Origin: Desulfosporosinus lacus DSM 15449
GTDB taxonomy: Bacteria; Bacillota; Desulfitobacteriia; Desulfitobacteriales; Desulfitobacteriaceae
NCBI RefSeq assembly: GCF_900129935.1
Contig: NZ_FQXJ01000005.1
Coordinates: 62,001-126,000, forward strand
Reading direction: 5' to 3'
Length of the DNA stretch: 64,000 nucleotides
This document shows, in pieces, positions 26,566-36,005 of the stretch (its first letter is position 1; each line of letters opens with the position of its first letter). The position numbers and the translations under genes were made by a program. The notes beneath the pieces were generated by a model that worked only from the letters and a program-made list of their open reading frames with translations, searched no databases and had not been told where the DNA came from.

Positions 26566-27531
26566 TTACTTAGTAACTACAAAAGCAGTAGGAATATATC
26601 GTTCGCCAAAAATATTCCAAAGTTTATTCATAACCTTACCATTATAGACGAGCTCTGATGATGATCCTCCATCTAAGTTGACAGCATTGACAGCATTATA
26701 ATCTTCAAAGACGTTCATGAGGTCACGCAGGGTTGCCCCTATACTCCAAGTAGGTTGGCGTCCGTCAATAACAACAAATATCACCGTTCCGTCAGCCATT
26801 TGCCCGATTCCTGTCCGAGGGGCAATACCCCAACCGCCATCACCCGTAATTGCCGGTTTACCATCGACAATTAAATTAGGTTCGAAGGTAACCACTTCAC
26901 GCATGTTTTTTTCTTCCAGTTGCTTTGCATTCATTTTACCGAGGACAAGTTTTCCTTTGTCATTAAATCCAACAATGTTAACCGCTTTGTCCCCCACATT
27001 GTTATGAATCAACTTCCCGTCATGCATTGTTAAACCGTCCGGAAAAGCTCCATTTCCTTTACCATTAGGGTCATAAAACCCTCCAGCATTAATTCCAGCA
27101 ATGGCCCCCATATCCTTGACAAAATCTGTTACTCTTTCTCCTGTTACACCAATTTCTTTAGTAACGGCTAATTTTACTCGTGTCGGGTCTTTAATTAACA
27201 TTACTTTTCCTTTAAAGCTTTGCCCTTTGATATCTTCAATTGTAATACCCGAAGTCTTATCAGTCATGACTTCTGTGCTTACTAAATCATTCCCTCTGCC
27301 AGATCCTTGATGGTTATTAGAATTCATAATACGGCTAATCTCTTCTTGAGAAAGAAAAGCCTCTACTACCTGTGGATGTCGAGATGTTGCCACTGCGCCA
27401 ACTGCTACAATTTTGAGAGATTCAAAGGGGCCCCAAAACAATATAAATGGAACTAGTATTGCAGCAAAAATAATATTAAAGACTAGATACCCAAAAATTT
27501 TTTTTATCCTAATCCTACCCTTTTTTTTCAT
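26566..27531 (-). CDS. Phosphodiester glycosidase family protein (NAGPA-like)
   Basis: A 321-aa extracytoplasmic protein with a basic N-terminus and one membrane anchor (about residues 12-33). The NAGPA/DUF2233 domain is clear: GAIAGINAGGFYDP, FPDGLTMHDGKLI, GGWGIAPRTGIGQMADGTVIFVVIDGRQ and VNLDGGSSSELVYNG. Relatives cleave phosphodiester-linked sugars, for example N-acetylglucosamine on phosphate groups, so a role in trimming wall polymers or exopolysaccharide is plausible. The substrate here is unknown. It is upstream of the propeller-like gene. Confidence 0.88.
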   Translation of the reverse strand: MKKKGRIRIKKIFGYLVFNIIFAAILVPFILFWGPFESLKIVAVGAVATSRHPQVVEAFLSQEEISRIMNSNNHQGSGRGNDLVSTEVMTDKTSGITIEDIKGQSFKGKVMLIKDPTRVKLAVTKEIGVTGERVTDFVKDMGAIAGINAGGFYDPNGKGNGAFPDGLTMHDGKLIHNNVGDKAVNIVGFNDKGKLVLGKMNAKQLEEKNMREVVTFEPNLIVDGKPAITGDGGWGIAPRTGIGQMADGTVIFVVIDGRQPTWSIGATLRDLMNVFEDYNAVNAVNLDGGSSSELVYNGKVMNKLWNIFGERYIPTAFVVTK

Positions 27532-27655
27532 TTAAGCTCTTTCTCCTTTTAAAGTATTACTTGCTAAAAAACTCACTAATCGCCTAGTAAACAGACCTAT
27601 CCACACTTATACCCCGGCCATACTGCCATTGGATGGCAAAATAAATTGACAGTAC

Positions 27656-27690
27656 AAAAAAACAAGCCGCAGTTTTCAGGATGTGCGGCT
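27656..27690 (-). terminator. Terminator of the small membrane protein gene
   Basis: The stem AGCCGCA/TGCGGCT (27665-27671 with 27684-27690) with a 12-nt loop is followed on the minus strand by TGTTTTTTT. It lies 5 bp beyond the stop of the gene at 27695. Confidence 0.75.
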
Positions 27691-27694
27691 GCGA

Positions 27695-27973
27695 CTATTT
27701 AGAATGTCTTTTTCTTAACTCTATTGATAGTTTCCACAGAGAGTAGACAACAATAGCCGTCAAAAGAAAGATACTGATCTGAACTGATTCCCATTTAGAA
27801 ATTCCAAGCTTTAAATCAATTATCTGAATAGCTAAGTTGGCTAGCATTCCAACAATAATGGTAACCCACATTTGAATAACAACATCGTGTTGCTTACGTC
27901 GAGTAATAAAATAAATATAAAGACCGATGGCAATAAAAAAAATGCTTCTTAGAAAACCAAGAACTATTATCAT
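27695..27973 (-). CDS. Small membrane protein, 92 aa, function unknown
   Basis: Three hydrophobic segments (about 2-22, 33-52 and 62-82) are separated by short basic loops (TRRKQ, ELRKRHSK at the end). An AAAGGAT site precedes the ATG. It stands alone between OsmC and the glycosidase with its own terminator. No family is recognised. Confidence 0.7.
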   Translation of the reverse strand: MIIVLGFLRSIFFIAIGLYIYFITRRKQHDVVIQMWVTIIVGMLANLAIQIIDLKLGISKWESVQISIFLLTAIVVYSLWKLSIELRKRHSK

Positions 27974-28106
27974 TATGTGTTTATCCTTTAATTAAATTTC
28001 ATTTATAACGTACTTAGTATAACAAAAGATGTATATTGTATCAAGGATTGTCTGCAAAGTAACACTGAAAACCAGTTAATAATGTCATATAATGGAAAAT
28101 ATTATA

Positions 28107-28142
28107 TAAAATTAATAAAATGAGCCGTCATAAAAACGGCTC
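28107..28142 (-). terminator. Terminator of the OsmC-like gene
   Basis: The stem GAGCCGT/ACGGCTC (28122-28128 with 28136-28142) with a 7-nt loop is followed on the minus strand by ATTTTATTAATTTT. It lies 12 bp past the stop. Confidence 0.8.
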
Positions 28143-28153
28143 AAATCTTACGT

Positions 28154-28567
28154 CTAAGGGTTAATTTCAATTCGGTATGTGAGATCGGCTGCTTTATCAA
28201 TCATATTAGCGACACTGCAATATTTTTCCATAGAGAGTTGCACGGCACGATCAAGCTTATCTTTGGGTAGAGACTCCCCCCAGAATTTATAGACAACTTC
28301 GATATCTTTAAAGACCCGAGGATGATCACTGGCACGTTCCCCCTCTACGGTCGTTTCAAAACGATGGACTTTTACCTTCATCTTGTCAAGAATCGTAACA
28401 ATATCCATTCCACTGCATCCGGCAATTGTCATCAACAAGAGTTCCATAGGACTGGTTCCATGTCCCGTTCCTCCAGCTGTTACACTGGCATCCATATTAG
28501 TCAAGACTTTAGAACTTCCTTCACCTTGGAAATGCAGACCCTTTATGTGTTTAACTGATACTTTCAT
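28154..28567 (-). CDS. OsmC/Ohr family protein
   Basis: A 137-aa protein of the OsmC fold. The two conserved redox cysteines are in AGCSGMD (Cys51) and EKYCSVANMI (Cys117). The N-terminal GTSPMELLLMTIAG and the C-terminal AVQLSMEKYC match the YhfA-like branch. OsmC/Ohr proteins reduce organic hydroperoxides, and YhfA-like ones may act on other thiol or persulfide chemistry. An AAAGGAG site precedes the ATG. It is a single gene. Confidence 0.9.
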   Translation of the reverse strand: MKVSVKHIKGLHFQGEGSSKVLTNMDASVTAGGTGHGTSPMELLLMTIAGCSGMDIVTILDKMKVKVHRFETTVEGERASDHPRVFKDIEVVYKFWGESLPKDKLDRAVQLSMEKYCSVANMIDKAADLTYRIEINP

Positions 28568-28626
28568 TGACGCAACTCCTTTCAGTAAAACATTAAAGCT
28601 TTTGGCGATCCAAATTTTGATCAGTG

Positions 28627-29283
28627 TTATTTTGCGACAGCGTCTAGTTGCTTTTCTTCCTTACTATACTCCGAATTCTGTAAAATAACCGATTGTGCAG
28701 GCAAAGGTGTTTCTAACCTGAGAGGGAATATAAGGATCATCAATGATAACCCACCTATAGCAAGCGAAAGATATTGCAACGATAAAATGGAAAAGATAAC
28801 TGATGCCAGTTTAGCAGAGGTACCAATCGCATAGCTGAACGGCTGAATAAGTTTCAAATTAGCATTCTGTCGTTGATCAAAGGATGCCTCAGAACCAGTA
28901 CCGTTAAAATTGTGAATCCACACTGGTTTCCCTTCCAAATCAACGGAATTAACCAGTTCTTTTCCCATCTTATAAAAGGGATCCAATGACGAAAGATAAA
29001 TAAAACCTTTGGTCGTATATATCTTAAATAATTCAACGGTTGAACTAGTCATCCCTGCTTTTTTAGATGTTCTTTCAATTCTTAAAATATCATCCTTACC
29101 AATATTCACCGGACCATTATCTGTTATAACTGAATATAAGCCACGATCGATTAATTCGATATTTGTCACTTTAACATTTAAAAACCTAACCCCGACCAAC
29201 GTCATTAGAATAACAAACAGACTAATAAATATGATAACTCCCGATATACGTTCACGATCTATCTGTCCTCGTTTAAAAAGCAC
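28627..29283 (-). CDS. Membrane protein of unknown function
   Basis: A 218-aa protein that begins with GTG 7 nt after AAAGGACG. One membrane helix is near the start (about 12-33), then about 110 residues of soluble beta-rich sequence on the outside, then two helices (about 158-200). The segment following the first helix starts RFLNVKVTNIELIDRG, and the next gene upstream has RFFNVK at the matching place. The two may be distantly related. No family is recognised. Confidence 0.65.
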   Translation of the reverse strand: MLFKRGQIDRERISGVIIFISLFVILMTLVGVRFLNVKVTNIELIDRGLYSVITDNGPVNIGKDDILRIERTSKKAGMTSSTVELFKIYTTKGFIYLSSLDPFYKMGKELVNSVDLEGKPVWIHNFNGTGSEASFDQRQNANLKLIQPFSYAIGTSAKLASVIFSILSLQYLSLAIGGLSLMILIFPLRLETPLPAQSVILQNSEYSKEEKQLDAVAK

Positions 29284-29411
29284 TATTACACGTCCTTTAC
29301 TTTTGCTGTACGTATGTACTAGTTTTCAATTGCTCGATTATAGTTTACCCACAAAACTCATTGTACTATAAATAATTTAGTGAAACAAATTAATTTATTC
29401 TAAATAACCGT

Positions 29412-29438
29412 TAAGGAAAGGCATTTTGCCTCCCCTTA
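29412..29438 (-). terminator. Hairpin after the upstream membrane protein gene
   Basis: On the minus strand AAGGGGAGGCA pairs with TGCCTTTCCTT (two G-U pairs) around a 3-nt loop. The following T tract is weak. It separates two orphan membrane protein genes. Confidence 0.4.
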
Positions 29439-29488
29439 GACGATGATTATACTATTATCTTGGTTTTTAGACATTCTCTTTTACTACT

Positions 29489-30202
29489 TTAATCTGAGCC
29501 GAAGTGCTTTCCGAATCTAGTCAATAATTTCAGAAGATCATTGGGTGTAAAGGTAAGCGGCGTATTACCATTAGTCAATGTATTCGCTTTTACCAGAGGC
29601 TTTGCACCTGTTGTTTCCGGTGGAACGACGGCTCTTACAAATATGGTAGCTAACAATCCAATGATCAGAAGCGGAAGCGCGCCCCGAACGCCGGGAAAGG
29701 TCAGTATTGGAATTGTTAAGAGAACATAGGGTGTGTATAACTTATCCGAATAATTTGCCAGCACATATATGGCAAGGATAAGGGGTGCCTCTGGGCTTTC
29801 GGGAGTCAGAAAGCCCCGTTCTCCTACTTCGTCGATAAGCCCTCCGTCCAAATTAACAAGTCTATTTCTTCCATCAGCAGTTGTGTTTAAGCCTGGAGAG
29901 GAACCCGATCCGTTGGCCATCCACTTCAAGAATTCTTGAAGCTCAGAAATGGGTATTTGTACGGTTCGTTCATTTTTTAAGTCAAGGATAGGTATACTTT
30001 TAACGTTGAAAAAGCGATGTGCAATAAATATGATAAATTCCGCTCCAATAATAACTGCGGACGATGCGCAAACCTTCCCAGCTAAGAGAGGTTGTGTAAT
30101 AAAAAGTGAGGAGCTCCCTGCCACTGAACTGATGGGAGCAAAAAGTTCGATCCCTAAACTGATTGGATCCCCACAACGGCTTTCTGGCTGACTACCGTAC
30201 AT
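29489..30202 (-). CDS. Membrane protein of unknown function
   Basis: A 237-aa protein with an N-terminal hydrophobic region (about 25-65), an outside-type segment beginning RFFNVK, then two or three helices (about 143-190) and a Thr/Asn-rich tail. The composition is Gly/Pro-rich in places. An unusually G-rich ribosome binding region (GAGGGGGGG) precedes the ATG. It shares the layout and the RF-NVK start of the soluble part with the neighbouring 218-aa protein. No family is recognised. Confidence 0.6.
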   Translation of the reverse strand: MYGSQPESRCGDPISLGIELFAPISSVAGSSSLFITQPLLAGKVCASSAVIIGAEFIIFIAHRFFNVKSIPILDLKNERTVQIPISELQEFLKWMANGSGSSPGLNTTADGRNRLVNLDGGLIDEVGERGFLTPESPEAPLILAIYVLANYSDKLYTPYVLLTIPILTFPGVRGALPLLIIGLLATIFVRAVVPPETTGAKPLVKANTLTNGNTPLTFTPNDLLKLLTRFGKHFGSD

Positions 30203-30285
30203 TACTACCCCCCCTCAATTCAATATATGGAAAGGAAAGGCTTCATGTACCTTTTAGATAACTTCTGGAAAAGCTGAATATTGCC

Positions 30286-31017
30286 CTAGATAATCGCAGT
30301 ACGGTCTTTACGGCGAGAAGCTAAATAATCCAGAACGCGCTCAGTTGAAGTATTAAGAATTTGTTCTTCAGAAATTCCAACTTCCCTCACTAAAGCTAGA
30401 GCTTGACCAAATTCTCCTACTCGATCCATAAAGTGTGCATCACTTCCTAAAATGACAGGCCCTTTGTATTGAACCACATATCGGGCAAAGCGACGACAGT
30501 TTCCCCATGCATCCTTCTTTTCACATGACAGTGAACTGTTATTGATTTCGACAGGGATGTTTAATTGCGCAGACATATAAGCGATTCGTTCAAGATCCAG
30601 CTCAAATTCCGGTCGCCCAGGATGAACCATTATATCCGTAAAAGGATTTTTCATAGCTTTAATGTAGGCCTCAGTATTTTGTTCAGACGTCCCTCCAGGG
30701 TAACAAATAACATGTAATCCGACCAGAATAAGTTTCATTCGAGCCAGATATTTAATGGGAACATCTAATTCACCGTCATGATTTGTTATATTTGCCTCAA
30801 CGCCAGGTAGGATTTTGACTCCATGCAACTCTTCTGGGATAATCGCTAAGTTCCCAAAATGATAGAGGTTTGGTGCGCCAGGCATTGATGGTCCATGGTC
30901 GGTCATACCAAGTAACTTGATACCTTTACGCGAGGCTGCAAGAGCATTTTCGGGAAGGGTACTATAGGCGTGTCCACTTGCAACAGTATGCGTATGTAAA
31001 TCAACTCTTAATTCCAT
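30286..31017 (-). CDS. PHP domain hydrolase, YcdX-like phosphatase
   Basis: A 243-aa protein from the ATG at 31017, 6 nt after GAGGTG; an in-frame GTG three codons upstream would overlap that site. The PHP metal site is intact: DLHTHTVASGHAYST, MTDHGPSMPG, EVEAN-type Glu, VHPGRPE, NNSSL and ILGSDAHF. It binds three metal ions and hydrolyses a phosphoester. Relatives include YcdX and histidinol-phosphatase-like enzymes; the substrate is unknown. It follows a terminator and stands alone. Confidence 0.9.
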   Translation of the reverse strand: MELRVDLHTHTVASGHAYSTLPENALAASRKGIKLLGMTDHGPSMPGAPNLYHFGNLAIIPEELHGVKILPGVEANITNHDGELDVPIKYLARMKLILVGLHVICYPGGTSEQNTEAYIKAMKNPFTDIMVHPGRPEFELDLERIAYMSAQLNIPVEINNSSLSCEKKDAWGNCRRFARYVVQYKGPVILGSDAHFMDRVGEFGQALALVREVGISEEQILNTSTERVLDYLASRRKDRTAII

Positions 31018-31065
31018 TTTATCCACCTCACTTAAGGTTATTATATCCCTAAATGAAGTAAAAAC

Positions 31066-31096
31066 AAAAATAAGTGCTTTGACAGCACTTATTTTT
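31066..31096 (-). terminator. Terminator upstream of the PHP gene
   Basis: A perfect 13-bp stem (31066-31078 with 31084-31096) with a 5-nt loop and A/T tracts on both sides. It ends the transcript of the gene at 31106. Confidence 0.85.
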
Positions 31097-31105
31097 TATG
31101 GGAAC

Positions 31106-31684
31106 TTACTGTTTTTTTACTGTCGATGGAACCTTTACTGTTGTATCTACATTGAAGCGAAAACTTGCTTCTGTTGCTTGTTCTACTCCCCCTTCAGGAT
31201 TAGGATTAACTCTCAATGTAATCAAATGCTGTCCATCTGTGGCACTTTTACCCAATGCATCGCCCAAAACATTAATTTGTCGAAATGCAATACGAGCAGT
31301 AGCACCTGGTTCTAATGTTTCTAAACTTCCGGGTGAAGTAACTTTTTTGCTGTCATTTCCAATTAAACTCACTTGTAATTCCACGGGTACATTCGTCATT
31401 TTTTTAGCAGTCATGTTCTGTACCGTAACAATTAGGTCAAAAGTTTTAGTTGAAATCACCTGTGCGCCTTTTAAAGTTACGCTTCCGTAAGTGAGATCCT
31501 TGATGATTGAAGCCGGCTCGACAGTAACTCCAATCATTTTAATTTCAGGCGTAGCCATGTTCTTTGCTACATCTTCGTTCTTATTTTCCCAAAGGGAAAA
31601 TCCGGCAAACCCAATAAGACAGATAACAAAAACACTGGCGACCATGGCAATGTATTTACGGTTAATTGTAATGATTTTAGCCAT
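31106..31684 (-). CDS. Membrane-anchored protein with Ig-like domain
   Basis: A 192-aa protein with an N-terminal anchor (about 11-31) and an exported domain of beta-strand type. The middle (FDLIVTVQNMTAKKMTNVPVELQVSLI and LEPGATARIAFRQINV) looks like a CARDB/Ig-like sandwich found in surface proteins. A GGAGG site precedes the ATG. The gene stands between two strong terminators, after dnaI and before the PHP gene. The function is unknown. Confidence 0.7.
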   Translation of the reverse strand: MAKIITINRKYIAMVASVFVICLIGFAGFSLWENKNEDVAKNMATPEIKMIGVTVEPASIIKDLTYGSVTLKGAQVISTKTFDLIVTVQNMTAKKMTNVPVELQVSLIGNDSKKVTSPGSLETLEPGATARIAFRQINVLGDALGKSATDGQHLITLRVNPNPEGGVEQATEASFRFNVDTTVKVPSTVKKQ

Positions 31685-31718
31685 AGCAGAAAACCTCCTA
31701 TTAATTTTTATTCACTCT

Positions 31719-31762
31719 TTTAAAAAACCTATGCACGTCCGGGTGAGGACATGCATAGGTTT
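31719..31762 (-). terminator. Terminator of the dnaD-dnaI operon
   Basis: A 16-bp stem (31725-31740 with 31747-31762, one C-A mismatch) with a 6-nt loop is followed on the minus strand by TTTTTTAAAAG. It lies 84 bp past the dnaI stop. Confidence 0.85.
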
Positions 31763-31845
31763 AGAAAAATATTTTAAAATTTTTGGAGTCAGATTATATT
31801 TACCTGAAGTTTATTTCTTCTATATTAAAAAGGTTTGACTAATTT

Positions 31846-32649
31846 TTACCTTTCCCGTTCCTGATAAATCTGAAGACGAATATCCTTTTCCACCGTTAAT
31901 CGAAAAATTCGCGAAGACTGAATTATGCGTGATGTAGTGCGTATACCAATATAATCTTCCATTTCATCTAGAGAAAGATTAGACGTAATAACTGTTGGAA
32001 GTTGCTCATTTAGGCGATAATTAATAATTGAGTAGAGTCTGTTTCTTGTCCAATCTGTATAATTATGCGCTCCTAAATCATCAAGGATTAAGATTGGCAC
32101 AGATCGGGCTGTATCTAATAAATCAAGTTCGTTGAGATCCGATTTGTAGGTTGCTCTCAATTCATCCAAGAGATCGGGAACAACAAGAAAAAGTACCTTT
32201 AAATGAGAATCCATAAGTTCATTAGCTATGGAAGCAGCTAGATACGTTTTTCCTGAACCAACGGGCCCAGTAAACAATAGTCCGAGACCATAAGGAGTGC
32301 GCAGACAATCATTAACGAAGCTTTTAGCTGCCTTTAAGGCCCTGATTGCTCCGTCACGATGTATATCTGTCATGTTATCGGAATAAAAATCAAATCGAAA
32401 TTTTTCCAATCTGCAGTTCATCAACTCTCTAGAGATACGGGCATGGCGAAATTGATTTTCGATTTTCCTCGATTGCATACAACTGCAGGGATAGGCAATA
32501 TCTCCTTCAAGAACAATCCCTCGATCATCGCAAATAGAGCACGCAACCTTATCGGTGGAATTGGGATAATCAATAACAGGCTTGGGGTTATTAATATTTG
32601 TTTTTGTTTTTAAGACATTACTTTTCAAAATATCATTTACACTTTTCAT
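31846..32649 (-). CDS. dnaI: DnaC/DnaI-type helicase loader ATPase
   Basis: A 267-aa AAA+ ATPase that loads the replicative helicase. A zinc-type cysteine cluster (CSICDDRG and CSCMQSRK) lies in residues 37-60. The Walker A GPVGSGKT, Walker B ILILDDLG and a sensor-type SNLS follow. It starts 41 bp after the DnaD-like gene, which mirrors the dnaB/dnaD-dnaI pairing of Bacillota. An IstB-type transposition ATPase is unlikely because no IS21 transposase is nearby and the N-terminal zinc motif is DnaI-like. Confidence 0.9.
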   Translation of the reverse strand: MKSVNDILKSNVLKTKTNINNPKPVIDYPNSTDKVACSICDDRGIVLEGDIAYPCSCMQSRKIENQFRHARISRELMNCRLEKFRFDFYSDNMTDIHRDGAIRALKAAKSFVNDCLRTPYGLGLLFTGPVGSGKTYLAASIANELMDSHLKVLFLVVPDLLDELRATYKSDLNELDLLDTARSVPILILDDLGAHNYTDWTRNRLYSIINYRLNEQLPTVITSNLSLDEMEDYIGIRTTSRIIQSSRIFRLTVEKDIRLQIYQERER

Positions 32650-32690
32650 TTTGGATAACCTCCTCTAAAATCCAGACGTATCCAAACAAT

Positions 32691-33467
32691 TTAAAGATAA
32701 AAATTTTCATATTTATTGGATGTTGTTTTTGACCCTTTATTCTTTGGTTTTGTGGTCTTCTTTTCTTGACGAGATTGAAAATTAGCGTCTTCTGCTTCAA
32801 TTTCTGCTCTTGTACGCAGTCCCTTTTTTTCCCATTCCCTAAGTATTGAATCTAAATAACGGAAATTTCGGATACCTGCACTAACCCCTCTTCTTAATGC
32901 CTCTATTATAATTTCTTCAGTAAAATGAGAAGATAACCATCGATCTAGATTTTCACACTCCAGACGCGTGAGCAACCGACCTAGTTCTTGCTCAAAAGTC
33001 TGAACTAAATTCTCCATTGCCGGATTTGTTGAATTGGGTAAAGGTGTGATATTTGGAGAGACTTGATTTTGTTTAAGGACTCGTTCTTCTTCCAATTGTT
33101 GAGAACGTTCAATGGCCCAAAGCTCGGCTAGTTCATCGATCAGCCCAACAAAACTATAACTATTTCCCCACTTAAGTTCAACTGGATTCCAATACCTTTC
33201 GATGGTCAGGAGTTTTCGCTCTACCAAACCACCCAAATCTTCTTCTATATTCGAAGATGAAGCATTCATACGCCCCGCTAAAGTGGCAATTGAAGGATAT
33301 GGATTTGATTCAGATTCGCATAGAATTTGAATTATCACCATCATCTCATGATCACTGAGTCCAATTTTAGTATAGTGTGTCAACAGGTATTTTGGAATTG
33401 AAACAACACCGGAAAAGAAAAGAGCTTGTGTAAAGCTCCCATAAACATTTACTTTATTCATTGACAT
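32691..33467 (-). CDS. DnaD/DnaB-type replication initiation protein
   Basis: A 258-aa protein. An N-terminal winged helix (about 15-105) is followed by a linker and the DnaD/DnaB_2 domain (about 160-222), with the conserved YLDSILREWEKKGL segment. It would help load the helicase at the origin or at restart forks. The C-terminus is Lys/Thr-rich and basic (KKTTKPKNKGSKTTSNKYE). It is first in a two-gene operon with dnaI. The start codon is uncertain by two codons, as two ATGs follow GGGGAG closely. Confidence 0.88.
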   Translation of the reverse strand: MSMNKVNVYGSFTQALFFSGVVSIPKYLLTHYTKIGLSDHEMMVIIQILCESESNPYPSIATLAGRMNASSSNIEEDLGGLVERKLLTIERYWNPVELKWGNSYSFVGLIDELAELWAIERSQQLEEERVLKQNQVSPNITPLPNSTNPAMENLVQTFEQELGRLLTRLECENLDRWLSSHFTEEIIIEALRRGVSAGIRNFRYLDSILREWEKKGLRTRAEIEAEDANFQSRQEKKTTKPKNKGSKTTSNKYENFYL

Positions 33468-33679
33468 TCATCTCCCCATGTACCGGTCACAGAATTATCT
33501 ATAAAAATCATTCTCCTATTTCAGACATTATCCTCACCAAAACTTGCAGAGAAAGGATATTTTTTCCATTACATACAAATTAGAACAAAATGCTTTTATT
33601 ACATTTACCACATTATGGAAGGAGTATGGAGCTCTTTTGGCGTATATATATTATGAAATGAAAAGGAGGATAAAGAAAT

Positions 33680-34270
33680 ATGGATTTTAGAAAAGAACTT
33701 ATTCAAATAGTCGAGAAATCAGGCTCTCTCTCAGCCTGGGGGGTTAAGCATTGCTTCAGGGTCTATCACTTGTCAAAAGAACTTTCCACTCATCTTAGCT
33801 TAGATGATGAGGTTCTTTATACAGCTGCAATGTTACATGACACAGGTAAATATCCTGTCTATGCCCTTAAAAACATTGATCATGCCCTACGCTCAAAAGG
33901 GGTATCGGCAAACCTTCTGCAACAAATGATGTTCTCTTCCGTTAAACTGCCCATTGTTTTAGACGCTGTTGAAAATCACATGTTTTACTCAGAACCAGGC
34001 CGGAGTGATGAAGCGGTTTATTTAAGAGAAGCAGATATTCTGGATAATATGGGCAATATCGGCTTAATGCGTCTATTTAGTCTCGTAGGCCAGGATGAAC
34101 TAATACAGACTCCTGAAGACGCTATCGACCGCGCACGCCTTTTTGCAGATGCTCTTCCCGACAAAGTAGTCACTAAAGCAGGAAAACGTTTAGCAATTAA
34201 GCGACGTGAAGAAAGCCTTCGCTTCCTTGCAGGTATAAAACGTCAAACCTTAGAATATGCGTGGCTGTAA
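33680..34270 (+). CDS. HD domain hydrolase
   Basis: A 196-aa metal-dependent phosphohydrolase. The HD pair at residues 53-54 in AAMLHDTGKY, a preceding histidine (His24 or His30) and a later ADILDNMG Asp fit the HD superfamily, and VENHMF supplies another His. The class includes nucleotidases and deoxynucleoside triphosphate hydrolases; the substrate is unknown. AAAGGAGG lies 9 nt before the ATG. It is a single plus-strand gene between minus-strand blocks. Confidence 0.88.
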   Translation: MDFRKELIQIVEKSGSLSAWGVKHCFRVYHLSKELSTHLSLDDEVLYTAAMLHDTGKYPVYALKNIDHALRSKGVSANLLQQMMFSSVKLPIVLDAVENHMFYSEPGRSDEAVYLREADILDNMGNIGLMRLFSLVGQDELIQTPEDAIDRARLFADALPDKVVTKAGKRLAIKRREESLRFLAGIKRQTLEYAWL

Positions 34271-34280
34271 TTATTGAAGT

Positions 34281-36005
34281 TTAATGCCTAGTTCTTCGTT
34301 CCTGTTCTTCAAGCCATCGTGTTATGCTGTCCAGCAGGTTAACGACCCGTTCAAAATCACGGGTTCTTTGTCCCTCGTCGATAAGCCTTTTAAGGTGATG
34401 TCGTAATCGTATATATGCTCTATTAACTTGTGAACGTGATATTTTGGATGCCGATGTCTTAGATCGCTTATAAGAAGGTGCAGCAGGAATTGGAATATTC
34501 CTAAGAACCTTCTCTGTGGAAACCTCATTGCCATCCTCAACCTTAATCGCTTTAGACAACCAAACTTTTTCAGGAGCATGCTGTAGAACTTGTTCTTGAG
34601 TAAATTCTAAAGTTTCTCCAAGCTGGGGTATAAGAGGCGTTTTTGCGAACACTTCTAAAACTTTATCAGAAAAACTTGTCTGAGATTCTAACTCTCCGTG
34701 AACAAGAATAATTTGTTCTGCTTTTTTCCCCAGAAGAGAGAGCCAATGAATAAGTTCAGCCTGATCTGCATGAGCGGAAAACCCGTCCATGTGACTAATC
34801 TGTGCATTAACTGCGACTTTCTCCCCGTGTATGGTTACAGTCTCAACACCATCTGAGAGAATTCGGCCCAGTGTTCCTTGGGCCTGATATCCTACAAATA
34901 GAATTGTAGCATTTCTTCGCCATAGATTATGTTTCAGATGATGTTTAATTCGACCAGCATCAGCCATGCCGCTGGCAGCAATAATTATCGCTCCACCTTC
35001 AATTGAATTAAGAGCCATAGAATCTTGAGCAGTTTGACTAAAATGAACATTAGACATATTTAGAGGATTATTTCCAGTTCTTATCAGTTCCTTAGTGATA
35101 GAATCAAAATTATCTGTGTTTTCTTGGAAAATCTTCGTAGCTGCAATAGCCAAAGGGCTGTCAATATAAATAGGCAATATTGGTATACGATGTTCATTCT
35201 GTAGTTTTTGAAGGTAAAAAAGAAGGTCTTGAGTTCGTTCAATGGCAAAAGCAGGGATAACCAAATTTCCGCCAGCTTCGTATGTGTCAGTAATAATTTT
35301 AGCGAGTTGTTCATAACGGTCAATTTTGTTGCCATCACTGCTTTCGGAATGGAGACGATTTCCATAAGTCGTTTCCATAACCACGATATCTGCCACACTT
35401 AATAAGCTTGGATCTTGAATGTAGGGTTGGTTAACATTTCCTATATCACCTGAAAATACAATCGTTTTTTGATAGTCAGGTTCTTTAACGTGAAGAACTG
35501 CATGGGCTGAACCAAGTATATGACCGGCATCGAAGAATTCAAAGGAAATAGTCGGCACAAGGTCTACAATATCCTTGTAGGATACGGCACGAAAGTATTG
35601 AATGGTATCGAGTGCATCCTGAACTGTATATATTGGAACCAAGGGTTCGAACCCTGCTCTATTTCGCTTTCTATTTTTACGTTCCACTTCCATTTCTTGT
35701 ATATGCCCACTGTCAGGAAGCATTATTGAACATAATTTAATTGTCTCAGGTGTAGCCCAGATTGGACCCTTAAAACCAGCTTTAATAAGTTTAGGTAACA
35801 TTCCAGAGTGGTCGGTATGAGCATGTGTCAAAATAACAGCGTCAAGACTTGCTGGATTATAGGGGAATTCTCCATAATTTAACTCTTTGAGTGCCTTTGA
35901 ACCCTGAAACATTCCACAATCAATTAAAATGCGTGACTTCCCTGATTCGACTAGAAAAGAAGATCCTGTGACAACCTGTGCTGCCCCCAAAAAGCTAATT
36001 TTCAT
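34281..36005 (-). CDS. MBL-fold beta-CASP RNase-like protein
   Basis: A 574-aa protein of the metallo-beta-lactamase/beta-CASP group that includes RNA-processing nucleases such as CPSF and archaeal RNases. The start is an ATG 8 nt after [13 protein letters not shown] (His61, His63, Asp65, His66) and later motifs ([35 protein letters not shown] and VHGE) complete the zinc site and the beta-CASP insertion. An extra basic C-terminal extension of about 100 residues ([16 protein letters not shown] and an Arg-rich helix) may bind RNA. It is a single gene; the RNA target is unknown. Confidence 0.93.
   Translation of the reverse strand: MKISFLGAAQVVTGSSFLVESGKSRILIDCGMFQGSKALKELNYGEFPYNPASLDAVILTHAHTDHSGMLPKLIKAGFKGPIWATPETIKLCSIMLPDSGHIQEMEVERKNRKRNRAGFEPLVPIYTVQDALDTIQYFRAVSYKDIVDLVPTISFEFFDAGHILGSAHAVLHVKEPDYQKTIVFSGDIGNVNQPYIQDPSLLSVADIVVMETTYGNRLHSESSDGNKIDRYEQLAKIITDTYEAGGNLVIPAFAIERTQDLLFYLQKLQNEHRIPILPIYIDSPLAIAATKIFQENTDNFDSITKELIRTGNNPLNMSNVHFSQTAQDSMALNSIEGGAIIIAASGMADAGRIKHHLKHNLWRRNATILFVGYQAQGTLGRILSDGVETVTIHGEKVAVNAQISHMDGFSAHADQAELIHWLSLLGKKAEQIILVHGELESQTSFSDKVLEVFAKTPLIPQLGETLEFTQEQVLQHAPEKVWLSKAIKVEDGNEVSTEKVLRNIPIPAAPSYKRSKTSASKISRSQVNRAYIRLRHHLKRLIDEGQRTRDFERVVNLLDSITRWLEEQERRTRH

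Noticed and set aside
31846-32649. IstB-type transposition helper
   Set aside because: The ATPase fits, but the N-terminal zinc motif and the DnaD-like partner point to a replication helicase loader, and no IS21 transposase is near.
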